A stretch of 64,000 nucleotides of DNA, from positions 1,828,853 to 1,892,852 of the forward strand of contig CP054936.1 of the NCBI GenBank assembly GCA_013364255.1, written 5' to 3'. Positions 16,905-25,832 of this stretch are shown here, in pieces. A model generated the notes under the pieces. That model did no database searches and was not told the DNA's origin. It saw nothing but the letters and a program-made list of their open reading frames with translations. The stretch's first letter is position 1. Each line of letters starts with the position of its first letter. The position numbers were made by a program, and so were the translations under genes. This stretch comes from Streptomyces seoulensis. Its GTDB lineage: Bacteria > Actinomycetota > Actinomycetes > Streptomycetales > Streptomycetaceae.

Positions 16905-17803
16905 GAGCTCGTAACACGATCTTGTTGAAGTGGCCTGGTCGGGCGTGACCGATCTGGTGATTCGGCCGTTCGTGGTGGTGTGAGTACTCGGCCGTGGATC
17001 GTGGACGACGACTTGTGGGCGCTGATCGAGCCGCTGCTGCCGCCCTGGCCCGAGCGGTCGCCGGGTCCGCAGCCGGTGGCAGACCGGCTGTGTCTGCAGG
17101 GCATCCTGTACGTCCTCCACAACGACATAGCCTGGCAGCTGCTGCCCCTGGAGTTGGGGTTCGGCTCCGGGCAGACCTGCTGGCGGCGACTGGAGCGCTG
17201 GCAGCAGGCGGGCGTCTTCGACCGGCTGCACCGCATCCTGCTGGCCGAACTGAACGCGGCGGGCGAACTCGACTGGTCTCGCGCGTGCGTGGACGGCTCC
17301 CACATCCGCGCGAAAAAGGGGGAGCCGACACCGGTCCGTCGCCGGTCGACCGGCGCAAGACGGGCAGCAAACACCACCTGATCTGCGACGGCCGCGGCAC
17401 CCCGCTCAAGGTCATCACCCCTGCGGCCAACGTCAACGACGTCACCCAGACTCTCGCCCTGGTCGACGGCATCCCACCCGTCGCCGGTCGCCCCGGCCGA
17501 CCGCGCAGGCGCCCTGAAGCCCTGCTCGGAGACAAGGGATACGACTCCAACCTGAACCGCGAAGAGCTCCGCAGACGCCGGATCCTGCCGGTCATCTCCC
17601 GCAAGGGTGCCCCGAACATCCAGGGTCTGGGCAAGCTCCGCTACGTCGTGGAGCAAACCTTCGCCCTGCTCCACCAGTTCAAGCGCCTGGCCGTCCGTTG
17701 GGAACGCCGCACCGAACTCCACGACGCCTTTGTCTCTCTGGCCTGCAGCCTGATCTGCTGGAGACACTTCAAGAAGACCCGAGCATGATCGTGTTACGGG
17801 CTC
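16905..17803 (+). mobile_element. IS5-family insertion sequence
   Basis: Terminal inverted repeats GAGCTCGTAACACGATC (left) and GAGCCCGTAACACGATC (right, read inward) match at 16 of 17 positions and bound 899 bp. The flanks are TTA and TAA, consistent with a TA or TNA target. Two overlapping frames inside encode the transposase. The right flank continues into an ISL3 transposase, but the left flank does not, so the insertion was followed by a deletion or happened at an existing junction. Confidence 0.88.
16980..17788 (+). CDS. IS5-family transposase (two frames, probable programmed frameshift)
   Basis: The first frame (16980-17381) encodes the DUF4096-like N-terminus (WIVDDDLWALIEPLLPPWPE, then WRRLERWQQAGVFDRLHRIL) and the first catalytic Asp (SRACVDGSHIRAKKG). 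The second frame, open to 17788, carries KTGSKHHLICDGRGTPL, ALLGDKGYDSNLNREEL with the second Asp, and YVVEQTFALLHQFKRLAVRW with the Glu. The handover lies near 17320-17345, around the AAAAAGGGGGAG run. IS1031/IS427-type elements use frameshifting here, so I treat the gene as functional. A real frameshift mutation is the alternative. Confidence 0.85.
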
Positions 17804-18838
17804 TAAGGGACGGGTCTACGGCACAGTGCTCGTCGACGTCGAGACCCGTCGGCCGGTGGATCTACTGCCTGACCGAGAGGCGTCCAGCCTGGCCGTATGG
17901 CTGGCGAAACGACCCGGGATCGAGATCGTCTGCCAGGACCGCGCGCCGTTCTTCGCGGAAGGCACCACAGCCGGGGCCCCCAGGCGACGCAGGTCGCCGA
18001 TCGCTGGCATTTGTGGCACAACCTCGGGGAGGCTGCTGAGCGTTCTGCCGCCCGCCACCGCCAGTGCCTTCGCGTCCTGGTCCCCGATCCTGAGCGGAAG
18101 GCCGACGAACCTGCGCCGCCCGAAGAGAAGACGGACTCGCCATGGCGAAGCGAGCGATTCGCCAACCCCGTCCGAGCCCGGCACGCCACGGTCCACACGC
18201 TGCTAGAAGCCGGCCACAACCGCCGTTCCACCGGGCGCCAACTGAACATGACCCACCCCACCGTCAAGAGTCCCGCCGACGCAGCGAAGCCGGAAGACCT
18301 CTTTCGCGGCCAGTGGCAGCACAACAAAACCCCCCGTCCTCGACGAGTACAAGCCCTACCTGGACGAACACTGGGACGAGGGCTGCACCAACGCCTGGAA
18401 ACTCGGGGAGGAGATCGTTCCCTTGAGCCATCAAGGAAGCTACGGCCGGGCCAGCGCCTAGCTGCGAGAGAAGCACACCTCGCCACGGCCGGTCACCGCG
18501 CAACCGCCGGCACCCCGCGTGATGACGAAATGGATCCTCAGCCGACCCAAGACCCTGACCCAGATCCATCAACTCCGGCTCAAGACCGTCCTGGCCAACT
18601 GCCCCGAACTCGACGCCCTGAGCGGTCACGTTCGATTCTTCGCCCAGATGCTCACCGAGCGCCAGAGCAAACGACTCCCGCAGTGGCCCGACGCCGTCCG
18701 CCAGGACGACCTGCCCGGCCTCCACACTCTCCCGGCCGGCATCGACCGAGACCGCGACGCGGTCATCGCGGGCCCTACCCCGCCCTGCAGCTCCGGCGTC
18801 GTCGAAGGACACGCCAACCGGATCATTCTGTCGAATCA
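17804..18838 (+). pseudogene. ISL3-family transposase remnant
   Basis: Fragments in successive frames read GRVYGTVLVDVETRRPVDLL, then QATQVADRWHLWHNLGEA, then a region with a stop after SYGRASA near 18460, then MTKWILSRPKTL and ANCPELDALSGHVRFFAQML, and ending SSGVVEGHANRI. This is an ISL3 DDE domain that starts inside the protein, has at least two frameshifts and a stop, and breaks off near 18838 where family members continue with the MFGRAGF segment. The IS5-type element borders its left end. Confidence 0.82.
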
Positions 18839-18844
18839 GCGATG

Positions 18845-19327
18845 TCAAGCCGTGTGCTTGTGCATCACGTCGAGGTACTGCCGATCACGGTGCGGCACGT
18901 GGTTGTTCCGCCCGGGCAGGCTGAAGACCGCGCAGACGTCAGCGGGCTGGGTGAGGAGGCTCGACTGCTCGGCGAAGGTGAGAGTGCTATTGACCACATG
19001 CCGGCAGCCGGCGCCGTCGAGAGCGGCGACCAACTCCTCGCGGACGACGGTGGCCTCGAACGACTCGGAATCAGGAAGGACGAGCGGGGGAAGTTTGGCG
19101 GTCGAACCGGGCCAGAGGTTAATCCAGATTCCACTGACGGCCCGCTGAGTGACCACCAGCTGCAGCCCACCCCAGGAATAGGGGTAGCCGTCGATACCGG
19201 GCCCCTTCATGATGTGGGCAGGGTGCGGGCGCCCCGGGCCGAGAATATCCTCAGCCTCGGCCAAGGACATTCCGCAGCTCAGGGAACCGATCCGGCCGGC
19301 TCGGGCGAAGTCGACGAGCACATTCAT
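18845..19327 (-). CDS. Hypothetical protein
   Basis: I do not recognise this 160-aa protein. From the ATG it begins MNVLVDFARAGRIGSLSCGM, then SLAEAEDILGPGRPHPAHIM and YPYSWGGLQLVVTQRAVSGI. The tone (glycine turns, PYSWGGLQL, alternating strands) resembles small beta-rich proteins found near toxin loci, but no family is certain. No clear ribosome site is seen. It follows another small gene by 53 bp on the same strand and ends within 10 bp of the ISL3 remnant. Confidence 0.6.
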   Translation of the reverse strand: MNVLVDFARAGRIGSLSCGMSLAEAEDILGPGRPHPAHIMKGPGIDGYPYSWGGLQLVVTQRAVSGIWINLWPGSTAKLPPLVLPDSESFEATVVREELVAALDGAGCRHVVNSTLTFAEQSSLLTQPADVCAVFSLPGRNNHVPHRDRQYLDVMHKHTA

Positions 19328-19380
19328 CAAAGTCACGGCAGTGACTGTGACACTCTCCCGGGCCTGCGCGCACTCCGATA

Positions 19381-19584
19381 TCAGCGCGGTGCGGAGCCTG
19401 TCTGGCTCTGTCGACCGTCGACGACCGGCAAAAGGCGGGCCGTCGCCAGTGTGGCCAATTCCCGTGGTGTCGGGCCGTCCGGAGCGGGTATGTCGGCGAG
19501 GCGGTCGAGTAGCCGGTCCAGAGCTGCCTGGCCGTCCTCGACGGCCGCCTGCTCGTCGTCGGTCAGCGGGACGGAGACGGCCAT
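19381..19584 (-). CDS. Small hypothetical protein
   Basis: This is a 67-aa acidic helical protein from the ATG of MAVSVPLTDDEQAAVEDGQA, continuing LDRLLDRLADIPAPDG and ELATLATARLL. An upstream extension in frame to 19656 runs into an IS end and is less likely. It is the first gene of a two-gene unit with the 160-aa hypothetical. No function is evident. Confidence 0.5.
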   Translation of the reverse strand: MAVSVPLTDDEQAAVEDGQAALDRLLDRLADIPAPDGPTPRELATLATARLLPVVDGRQSQTGSAPR

Positions 19585-19634
19585 CCATTGCAAGTTGCTT
19601 TTGGCTTGGAGGAGTTGGGATCGCGTGGATTCCT

Positions 19635-19760
19635 TAGAGGTTGTCTCACGTGGCAAGTTTCGCGAGATTCTTGTGGCAGGTCAGGGCGGCGGCCATGGCC
19701 GGGCCTCGGCTCTGCCAGCCGTTGCGGACCGCGTACGTGATCTTGAGAACTGGGGAGGCC
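19635..19760 (-). mobile_element. IS end fragment with transposase C-terminus
   Basis: The sequence starts with TAGAGGTTGTCTCACGTG, identical to 20362-20379. On the minus strand it carries the tail of a transposase (GPAMAAALTCHKNLAKLAT and stop, just inside the end), as seen in several streptomycete IS5-type elements. Only about 125 bp remain. Confidence 0.55.
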
Positions 19761-19761
19761 C

Positions 19762-20364
19762 GTGGCAGGCTCGTGCCGCATGATCGATGCATTCGCGAAA
19801 GACAACCTGCACGGGAGACTGCGGCGGGACCGCGAGGCGCTGCTCTGGAAACTTGACGGCCTGTCCGAGTACGACGCCCGCCGGCCTCTGACGGCGACCG
19901 GGACCAACCTCCTCGGCCTCGTCAAGCACGTGGCCACGGTCGAGGCCAGGTACTTCGGCGAGGTCTTCGGCCGTCCTTCACCGAAACCGCTGTGCCGGTG
20001 GCAGGACTCCGACGGCAGCGATCTGTGGGCCACCAAGGACGAGACCCGTGAGCAGATCATCGGGTTCTACCGGCGCACGTGGGAACACTCGGACGCGACG
20101 ATCGAGGCGCTTGCCCTCGACGCCTCCGGCCGCGTGCCGTGGTGGCCTGAGCCTTATACCGACACGAACCTGTTCGCCGTCATGGTCCATGTCCTCTGCG
20201 AGACCGTCCGGCATGCCGGGCACGCCGACATTCTGCGCGAGGGTCTCGATGGCCGGACCGGGCTGCGCCCCGAACACGAGAAGCAGATCGGTGAGGAAGC
20301 CCGCGCGGCCTACTGCGCGAAGATCGAGCAGGCCGCCAGGTCGGCGGTACCAAGCGAGGCGTAG
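19762..20364 (+). CDS. DinB-family protein (DUF664-like)
   Basis: This is a DinB/YfiT-like four-helix protein of about 200 aa. The start is either the GTG after GGGGAGG or the ATG six codons later (MIDAFAKDN). Typical features are LDGLSEYDARRPLTATGTNL, LVKHVATVEARYFGEVFGR, and a C-terminal HVLCETVRHAGHADILREGL with the metal-ligand His pattern. Such proteins are often thiol- or metal-dependent enzymes of unknown substrate. It sits between two directly repeated IS end fragments, so it may have arrived with them. Confidence 0.82.
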   Translation: MAGSCRMIDAFAKDNLHGRLRRDREALLWKLDGLSEYDARRPLTATGTNLLGLVKHVATVEARYFGEVFGRPSPKPLCRWQDSDGSDLWATKDETREQIIGFYRRTWEHSDATIEALALDASGRVPWWPEPYTDTNLFAVMVHVLCETVRHAGHADILREGLDGRTGLRPEHEKQIGEEARAAYCAKIEQAARSAVPSEA

Positions 20365-20757
20365 AGGTTGTCTCACGTGACGTGATGTTCGTGCGGCATG
20401 ATGCCGGGCGTGGGTGCTGACCTGTCGAAGCGTCTGGTTCCTGATGAGCTCTGGGAGCTGGCTGCCGTCGTTCGCTGCTCGTCCGCAGGGTGGTGGGGCC
20501 GCTCCGCGTGACGAGCGGGCCGTGTTCGCGGCAGTGGTGTACGTGCTGACCAGCGGCTGTGCTGTCGGCATCTGCCGCCGACGTTCGGCACGTCGCCCGC
20601 CACCGCGCATCGCCGCTTCACGGTATGGACCGAGGCTGGCCTGTGGCGTCGGCTGCACCGGGCTGTGCTGGACGAACTCGGGGCCCGGGGTGAGGTGGAC
20701 TGGACCTCGGCGATCGTCGACGCGGCCTCCGTTCGTACCAAAAGGGGGGATCGTTGA
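20362..20757 (+). pseudogene. IS5-type transposase remnant
   Basis: The stretch begins with the TAGAGGTTGTCTCACGTG end. Fragments in at least three frames follow: SKRLVPDELWELAAVVR, then DERAVFAAVVYVLTSGCA, then WTEAGLWRRLHRAVLDELG and DWTSAIVDAASVRTKRGD. This is the N-terminal third of an IS5-type transposase with frameshifts, ending before the second catalytic Asp. Nothing recognisable follows up to 21000. Confidence 0.75.
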
Positions 20758-21000
20758 CCGGGCCGGTTCGAGCTGGACATGAACTTCCACCTTGCCCTCG
20801 CCGCCGCGGCGGCCACGGTGCCCGGTCCTCGTACGGCGTCCGACTCGCAGGACCCTCAACCGGCACCGCGTGGCACGACCTGACCGGAAGCCTGAGCGCG
20901 GGGCGGAGCCGTCACACTCCCGCCCGGCAGCCGGCGAGTACGGACCAAGAGCCTGCTGCAATGGCCCGGTGTACATCTTTGGCGGCCAATCCCTGCGGGC
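20758..21000. other. Intergenic, no gene seen
   Basis: About 240 bp separate the transposase remnant from the end of the ABC permease gene. I see no ORF with recognisable content and no clear terminator. Confidence 0.4.
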
Positions 21001-21861
21001 TCACGGATCGTGCCGGTGGACGGCGACCACAGCGACGACTGCTGCGGCGAGGGGCCATGCCGCGTACACGATCCACGACCCGCTGGTGGTCGCCGGGTAG
21101 GGGGCCGATTTGAAAGGGTCGCCCATCTGCACCAGTCGTTCCCAGGCGCTGCGGGGCAGTGCGTGAAGGATGGCAGATGACCAGCGGTGGCGGTCGTTGA
21201 GGAGGAACGGCAGCAGCAGAAGGATTCCGGTGAACGTCACGAGGGTGGTTGCGGTGTGCCGGATGAGGGCGCCGAGGCCCATGCCGACGAGCGCGCACAC
21301 CGGAGCGAGCAGGGCGGACGCCGCGACGGCGCGGAGCGCGCCGGAGTAGCCGAGGGACAGTCCGATGCCCCGACCGGACAGGATGGCCTGTGTCACGCCG
21401 AACGATGTTCCCGCGACGACGGTGCCGTAGATGAGCATGACCGCCGTCACGACGGCCATCTTGGCCGCGACGACCGATCGGCGGGCCGGTACTGCCGCGA
21501 AGGTCGTGCGGATCTGTCCGGTGCTGTACTCGCCGACGATCGTCAGGGCGCCGATGCTGCCGGTGGCGAGGATCAGGACCAGGCAGGCGCCGACGGTGAA
21601 GGCGTCCCGCATGGCCCAGATCGGAACGAAGAGGGCCCGGATTCCTTCGTTGTAGGTCGGCCAGTTGTTGTAGTCCGCGACGGCCGCACTGATGTTGATG
21701 GCGATGATGACCAGCGCGCTGGCCCCGAACGCCCAGGAAATGGAGCGCAGCGACCAGAGTTTGATCCACTCGGCGGCGAGGAGGTCCCGGAAGCGGGCAC
21801 CGGGCTCGGCGACGTGCACGGCCGTCGAGGCGACCGTCTGCTGTGCGGTGGTCGAGGTCAT
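21001..21861 (-). CDS. ABC transporter permease (ABC-2 type)
   Basis: This 286-aa integral membrane subunit has six or so helices. It opens with a cytosolic tail (RFRDLLAAEWIKLWSLRSIS) that is the usual start of ABC-2 permeases paired with a DrrA/CcmA-like ATPase. Helices include ISWAFGASALVIIAINISAA, LVLILATGSIGALTIVGEY and the last WIVYAAWPLAAAVVAVVAVH. The start ATG overlaps the ATPase stop (ATGA). The substrate is unknown; antibiotics, lipids or peptides are typical of the family. Confidence 0.88.
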   Translation of the reverse strand: MTSTTAQQTVASTAVHVAEPGARFRDLLAAEWIKLWSLRSISWAFGASALVIIAINISAAVADYNNWPTYNEGIRALFVPIWAMRDAFTVGACLVLILATGSIGALTIVGEYSTGQIRTTFAAVPARRSVVAAKMAVVTAVMLIYGTVVAGTSFGVTQAILSGRGIGLSLGYSGALRAVAASALLAPVCALVGMGLGALIRHTATTLVTFTGILLLLPFLLNDRHRWSSAILHALPRSAWERLVQMGDPFKSAPYPATTSGSWIVYAAWPLAAAVVAVVAVHRHDP

Positions 21862-22778
21862 CGGGAGTCTCCTGCGAGGTATTCGACGCTGTCGGCGGTG
21901 AGTTCCATGAACGCTTCCTCCAGCGAGGAGGTTCGGGTGGCCAGCTCAAGGAGCACGGTGCGGTGGTGGGAGGCGAGTTCCCCGATGCGGGCCGCGCTCA
22001 GGCCGGTCACGGTGAGCCACTCCTCTGCGCCCGAGGCGTCCGGCTGTACCGAAGCGCCCTCGGCTTCGAGCGCAGCTGCCAGCGCGGTGGGGTCGGGTGT
22101 CCGCACGGTCACGCTCTGGCGGGTGCCGCGGGCCGCGAACTCCGTCACGCTCTCGTCGGCGATGAGCTTGCCCCGGCCGATGACGATCAGGTGCTCGGCG
22201 GTGTTCTGCATCTCGCTCATCAGGTGGCTGGAGACGAACATGGTGCGCCCCTCGGCGGCCAGTCGCCTGAACAGGCCGCGTACCCACCGCATGCCCTCCG
22301 GGTCCAGGCCGTTGACCGGCTCGTCGAACAACAGCACCGGAGGGTCGCCGAGCAGGGCCGTGGCGATGCCGAGCCGCTGCTTCATGCCCAGGGAGAAACC
22401 GCCGATGCGGCGCCGGGCCGCGGGAGCCAGTCCTACCTCCTCAAGGACCTCGTCCACCCGCCGCTGCGGGATACCGTTGCTTCGGGCCAGGGCGGACAGG
22501 TGGGCCGCTGCGCTGCGACCGCCGTGGACGTCATGGGCGTCGAGCAGGGCACCGACGTGACGCAGGCCGCGCGGGTGGTCCCGGAACAGGTGACCGTCGA
22601 CGGTGGCGGTGCCGCTGGTGGGTTCGGTCAGGCCGAGGAGCATGCGCAGTGTGGTGCTCTTGCCGGCGCCGTTGGGACCGAGGAATCCGGTGACGTGTCC
22701 GGGGCGCACGGTGAACGTCAGGCCGTTGACGGCGGTGGTCCTGCCGTATCGCTTGGTCAGTTCGTTGACTTCGATCAC
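21858..22778 (-). CDS. ABC transporter ATPase
   Basis: This is a 306-aa ATPase from the GTG of VIEVNELTKRYG. Walker A is GPNGAGKST, the signature is FSLGMKQRLGIA (SxGxxQR type), Walker B is VLLFDEPVNGLDPEG, and the switch His is in SSHLMSEM. A C-terminal DUF4162-like region follows, common in DrrA-type exporters. It is coupled to the permease and diverges from a histidine kinase/response regulator pair, so the two-component system probably controls it. Confidence 0.92.
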   Translation of the reverse strand: MIEVNELTKRYGRTTAVNGLTFTVRPGHVTGFLGPNGAGKSTTLRMLLGLTEPTSGTATVDGHLFRDHPRGLRHVGALLDAHDVHGGRSAAAHLSALARSNGIPQRRVDEVLEEVGLAPAARRRIGGFSLGMKQRLGIATALLGDPPVLLFDEPVNGLDPEGMRWVRGLFRRLAAEGRTMFVSSHLMSEMQNTAEHLIVIGRGKLIADESVTEFAARGTRQSVTVRTPDPTALAAALEAEGASVQPDASGAEEWLTVTGLSAARIGELASHHRTVLLELATRTSSLEEAFMELTADSVEYLAGDSR

Positions 22779-22850
22779 CCGGCCAACGGTGCCGGGGAGA
22801 GCGTCCGTCCGGCATCGGCCCGTCGGCCGCACTCGCGGGAGGGCTGGTAT

Positions 22851-22872
22851 CCCGTGGGCGTACGCCCACGGG
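22851..22872. promoter_or_regulatory. Perfect palindrome between divergent ABC and two-component operons
   Basis: CCCGTGGGC-GTAC-GCCCACGGG is a perfect 22-bp palindrome roughly in the middle of the 133-bp divergent region. It lacks a T tract, so an operator is more likely than a terminator. The adjacent response regulator is the obvious candidate to bind it. Confidence 0.6.
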
Positions 22873-22893
22873 CCAATGTTCCGCCGCTGATCA

Positions 22894-22909
22894 GGCGATT
22901 ACGATCGCC
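22894..22909 (+). promoter_or_regulatory. Inverted repeat abutting the kinase start
   Basis: GGCGAT-TACG-ATCGCC lies directly before the ATG of the histidine kinase gene. It could be a second operator or an mRNA hairpin at a leaderless or weakly led start. No Shine-Dalgarno sequence is seen here. Confidence 0.4.
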
Positions 22910-22911
22910 CC

Positions 22912-24084
22912 ATGTCCGCCAAGCCGCGTCCCCTGCTGTCCTGGCACCCGCGGCCGGCCGCGCGGGCGGCTCTGGCCTGGTGTGGGGCGATCGCCTACCC
23001 GTTCGCGCTGTTCCTCGCGGCACGCGGCACACCTTTCGACTCTCCCGGCTTGCCCTTCGTCTCGGCGGCCGCGGTCACGGTCCTGCCTCTCGCACTGCTG
23101 CGCCGCCGCCCACTGCCGGCCCTGGCCCTGATGCTCCTGGGTACGTACGTCACGGCGACGACAACTCCGTTCTGGCAGGTCGTGTATCTGCTGGTTCTGG
23201 CGAACGACCTCGCCGCCGGATGCATCGTGGCCACCCGGCCTCGCCGCATCGCGGTCACCGCTGCCGTCACGACGCTCGGCGTACAGGTCGCCTTCGCCGC
23301 ACGCATCGGGACCGGGACGGACGGCTTCGCCCGCACGGTCGTGGTCCTCGTCCTCGCGCTCGCCGCCGCCTGGATGACCGGCCATTCGATTCGCGAACGC
23401 CGAGGGCACGCCGCGGCGCTGCGTTCACAGACCGCCGCCCAGGCCGCCGCTGCCGAACGTCTCCGGATCGCCCGTGAGCTGCACGACATGATCGCGCACA
23501 GCATCGGCGTCATCGCCATTCAGGCAGGCGTGGGCCGCAGGGTCATCGACACACAGCCGGACGAAGCCCGCAACGCGCTGGCCACCATCGAAGACACCAG
23601 CAGGGAAACCCTCGCCGGGCTGCGGCGCACCCTGGGCGCACTGCGCCGCACCGAACCGGGCCCCGGGGCAGAGGCCGCACCGCGCGAGCCTGCCCCGGGG
23701 CTGGCCGACCTCGACCGGCTGGCCGCCTCGGCGAAGGACGCGGGCATCCATGTCGACATGCGATGGCTCGGAGAACGACGGCCCCTGCCCCCCGATATCG
23801 ACCTGGCCGCCTTCCGGATCGTCCAGGAGGCCCTCACCAACGTCGTACGCCATGCGAACACCCCCGACTGCCGTGTCACCATCGGCTACCAAGGCGGTGA
23901 ACTGACCCTAGAGGTCGCCGACGACGGCCGCGGCGGCCCCACCTCCGGTGCCGGATACGGCATCACCGGAATGAGGGAACGCGTCAATTTGCTACGCGGC
24001 CGGTTCACCGCTGGGCCGCGACCCGAGGGCGGCTTTCGCGTGGCAGCCCGGCTCCCCCTCTCCGAAGGAGTGCACATCTCATGA
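22912..24084 (+). CDS. Sensor histidine kinase (HisKA_3 / NarL-type)
   Basis: The protein is 390 aa. The N-terminus has four to six hydrophobic helices (residues about 17-155) with almost no external loop, so the stimulus is probably sensed in the membrane. The HisKA_3 dimerisation box is RIARELHDMIAHSIGVIAIQ with phospho-His191. A HATPase_c domain follows (EALTNVVRHA, then DDGRGG, then GYGITGMRERV). It overlaps the response regulator gene by ATGA. Together they form a classical streptomycete pair placed opposite an ABC exporter. Confidence 0.92.
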   Translation: MSAKPRPLLSWHPRPAARAALAWCGAIAYPFALFLAARGTPFDSPGLPFVSAAAVTVLPLALLRRRPLPALALMLLGTYVTATTTPFWQVVYLLVLANDLAAGCIVATRPRRIAVTAAVTTLGVQVAFAARIGTGTDGFARTVVVLVLALAAAWMTGHSIRERRGHAAALRSQTAAQAAAAERLRIARELHDMIAHSIGVIAIQAGVGRRVIDTQPDEARNALATIEDTSRETLAGLRRTLGALRRTEPGPGAEAAPREPAPGLADLDRLAASAKDAGIHVDMRWLGERRPLPPDIDLAAFRIVQEALTNVVRHANTPDCRVTIGYQGGELTLEVADDGRGGPTSGAGYGITGMRERVNLLRGRFTAGPRPEGGFRVAARLPLSEGVHIS

Positions 24085-24737
24085 CGGTCCGCGTCGTACT
24101 CGCCGACGACCAGCCACTGGTCCGCAACGGCCTGCGTGTCCTGATGGCCGACGCCCCCGACATCGACGTCGTGGGAGAGGCCGGAACCGGCGCCGAAGCG
24201 GTCCGTCTGGTCCGGGACACCGAGCCCGACGTGGCGGTGATGGACATCCGCATGCCAGGCATGGACGGCATCGAGGCCACCGGGCTGATCACGGCAGCCG
24301 CTGGAGCGACGCGCGCCCTTGTCCTCACCACGTTCGACGATGACGAGTACATCTACGGCGCTCTCCGAGCGGGTGCGAGCGGATTCCTCGTCAAGGACAT
24401 GGCACTGGACGACATTCTCGGGGCGATCCGCGTGATCGCCGCCGGAGACGCCCTGATCGCCCCGAGCGTCACGCGCCGCCTGATCGCAGAGTTCGCCGCC
24501 CGCCCCGAACCAGCCCCGCATCCACGACCGGTCGGGAACATCACCCAGCGGGAACGCGAGGTACTGACCCTCGTCGGACGCGGCATGTCCAACAGCGAGA
24601 TCGCCGCCCACCTCTACATCAGCGTGGCCACGGCAAAAGCACACGTAGCGCGGCTACTCACCAAACTCGAAGCCCGCGACCGGGTCCAACTTGTCATCAC
24701 CGCCTACGAGATCGGCCTGGTAACGCCACCTCGCTGA
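24081..24737 (+). CDS. NarL/FixJ-family response regulator
   Basis: The protein is 218 aa. The receiver domain has Asp9, Asp10 and the phosphoacceptor Asp55 (VAVMDIRMPGMDG), with Lys in FLVKDM. A LuxR-type HTH follows (LTQRE-like NITQREREVLTLVGRGMSNS, then EIAAHLYISVATAKAHV). It is translationally coupled to the kinase. The likely target is the divergent ABC operon through the palindrome upstream. Confidence 0.93.
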   Translation: MTVRVVLADDQPLVRNGLRVLMADAPDIDVVGEAGTGAEAVRLVRDTEPDVAVMDIRMPGMDGIEATGLITAAAGATRALVLTTFDDDEYIYGALRAGASGFLVKDMALDDILGAIRVIAAGDALIAPSVTRRLIAEFAARPEPAPHPRPVGNITQREREVLTLVGRGMSNSEIAAHLYISVATAKAHVARLLTKLEARDRVQLVITAYEIGLVTPPR

Positions 24738-24916
24738 ACACCAAGCACCTCAGTTGCCGTAGCCCGCCGACCGAAGCGACATGGCCCGAACTCTCATAAA
24801 CGGTCCTTTGCGCGAGCAAGATCAACAGCAGGCCACCGAGGCTTCGTCGGACCCGGATTCGTTCTCAGAACCCGCCTTCGCCCGCACTTTCGCGCTGAGT
24901 TCGCCCTCAGTTCGCC

Positions 24917-25780
24917 TCACGCGAAGTAGTAGCGGGCGAAGTCCGACACCGGGCGGTAGCCGATGCGCTGGTAGAGGCTGTTGCTGGTGGGGTTGGCGAG
25001 GTCGGTGAAGAGGAGGACCTCCGTCGCACCCGCCGCCGACGCGGACCGGCTCACCTCCGCCGTGACGGCCCCGGCGTATCCACGTCCGCGCAGATGGGCG
25101 GGGGTGTAGACCCCCAGCACCCGGACCTGGCCGGCGACCTCAGGGGACAGCCCGGCCATGGCGGCGGGGGTGCCGTCCGGTGTCTGCCAGAGCAGCACGT
25201 CGCCCCGCCGGATCCGCCTGTCGGCCCAGTCCTCCGCGCGCTGGCCGGCCCGCTCACCTATGGCGGTGTGGAACTCCCCGAACCACCGGCCCAGCAGCTC
25301 GCGGTCGCTCCCGTCCGCCGTCCGCGCGTGTCCGGGCGGGGCCGGCCGGGGGGCGGTGAGTTCACCGAGGCGGTAGAGCCGCATCCGCCGGGCGAGGACG
25401 GCGCCGGTGCCGGTACGGCGCTGCCAGGCCGCGGCGAACGCGGCGGCGGTGTCACGGTCGGCGTTGACGCCGGGCAGCTCGTGCCCCGCCCCGGCCAGCC
25501 GGTCGGCGAGGTCGTCGGCGTCCCGCACGGTGAGGGCGGTGAGCGTCAGGGGGTGCGGCGGGGTACGGATGAAGACGGCCCGCGCGCCGGGCCCGCCGCC
25601 CTCGCGCAGGACGCCGAACTCAGGTGGCCGGTCGCCGTAGAGGCCGGCGCCGGCGGTGCGCAGGTTCTCCGTCACGGTCAGGGGGACGGTGTGCTGCACG
25701 GGCCGCGAGTGCAGGAACTGCCTTGCCCGCGCGAGGAAGTCGTCGAGATCCGTGGTGAGGTACCAGCCGTCGGAAGCCAT
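24917..25780 (-). CDS. GNAT-family N-acetyltransferase
   Basis: The protein is 287 aa. The C-terminal GNAT fold is clear: acetyl-CoA loop RVLGVYTPAHLRGRGYAGAV (the RGRGYA element), then EVLLFTDLANPTSNSLYQRI and GYRPV. The N-terminal 130 residues form a second, more divergent GNAT-like half with WYLTTDLDDFLARARQFL. I chose the ATG of MASDGWY; the longer frame is GC-rich upstream sequence. The acceptor substrate is unknown. It stands alone. Confidence 0.87.
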   Translation of the reverse strand: MASDGWYLTTDLDDFLARARQFLHSRPVQHTVPLTVTENLRTAGAGLYGDRPPEFGVLREGGGPGARAVFIRTPPHPLTLTALTVRDADDLADRLAGAGHELPGVNADRDTAAAFAAAWQRRTGTGAVLARRMRLYRLGELTAPRPAPPGHARTADGSDRELLGRWFGEFHTAIGERAGQRAEDWADRRIRRGDVLLWQTPDGTPAAMAGLSPEVAGQVRVLGVYTPAHLRGRGYAGAVTAEVSRSASAAGATEVLLFTDLANPTSNSLYQRIGYRPVSDFARYYFA

Positions 25781-25832
25781 GCCCCATGATCCCGCCCGCC
25801 GCGCACGGTCGTCCGGCTGCAAGGCGCGGGCG

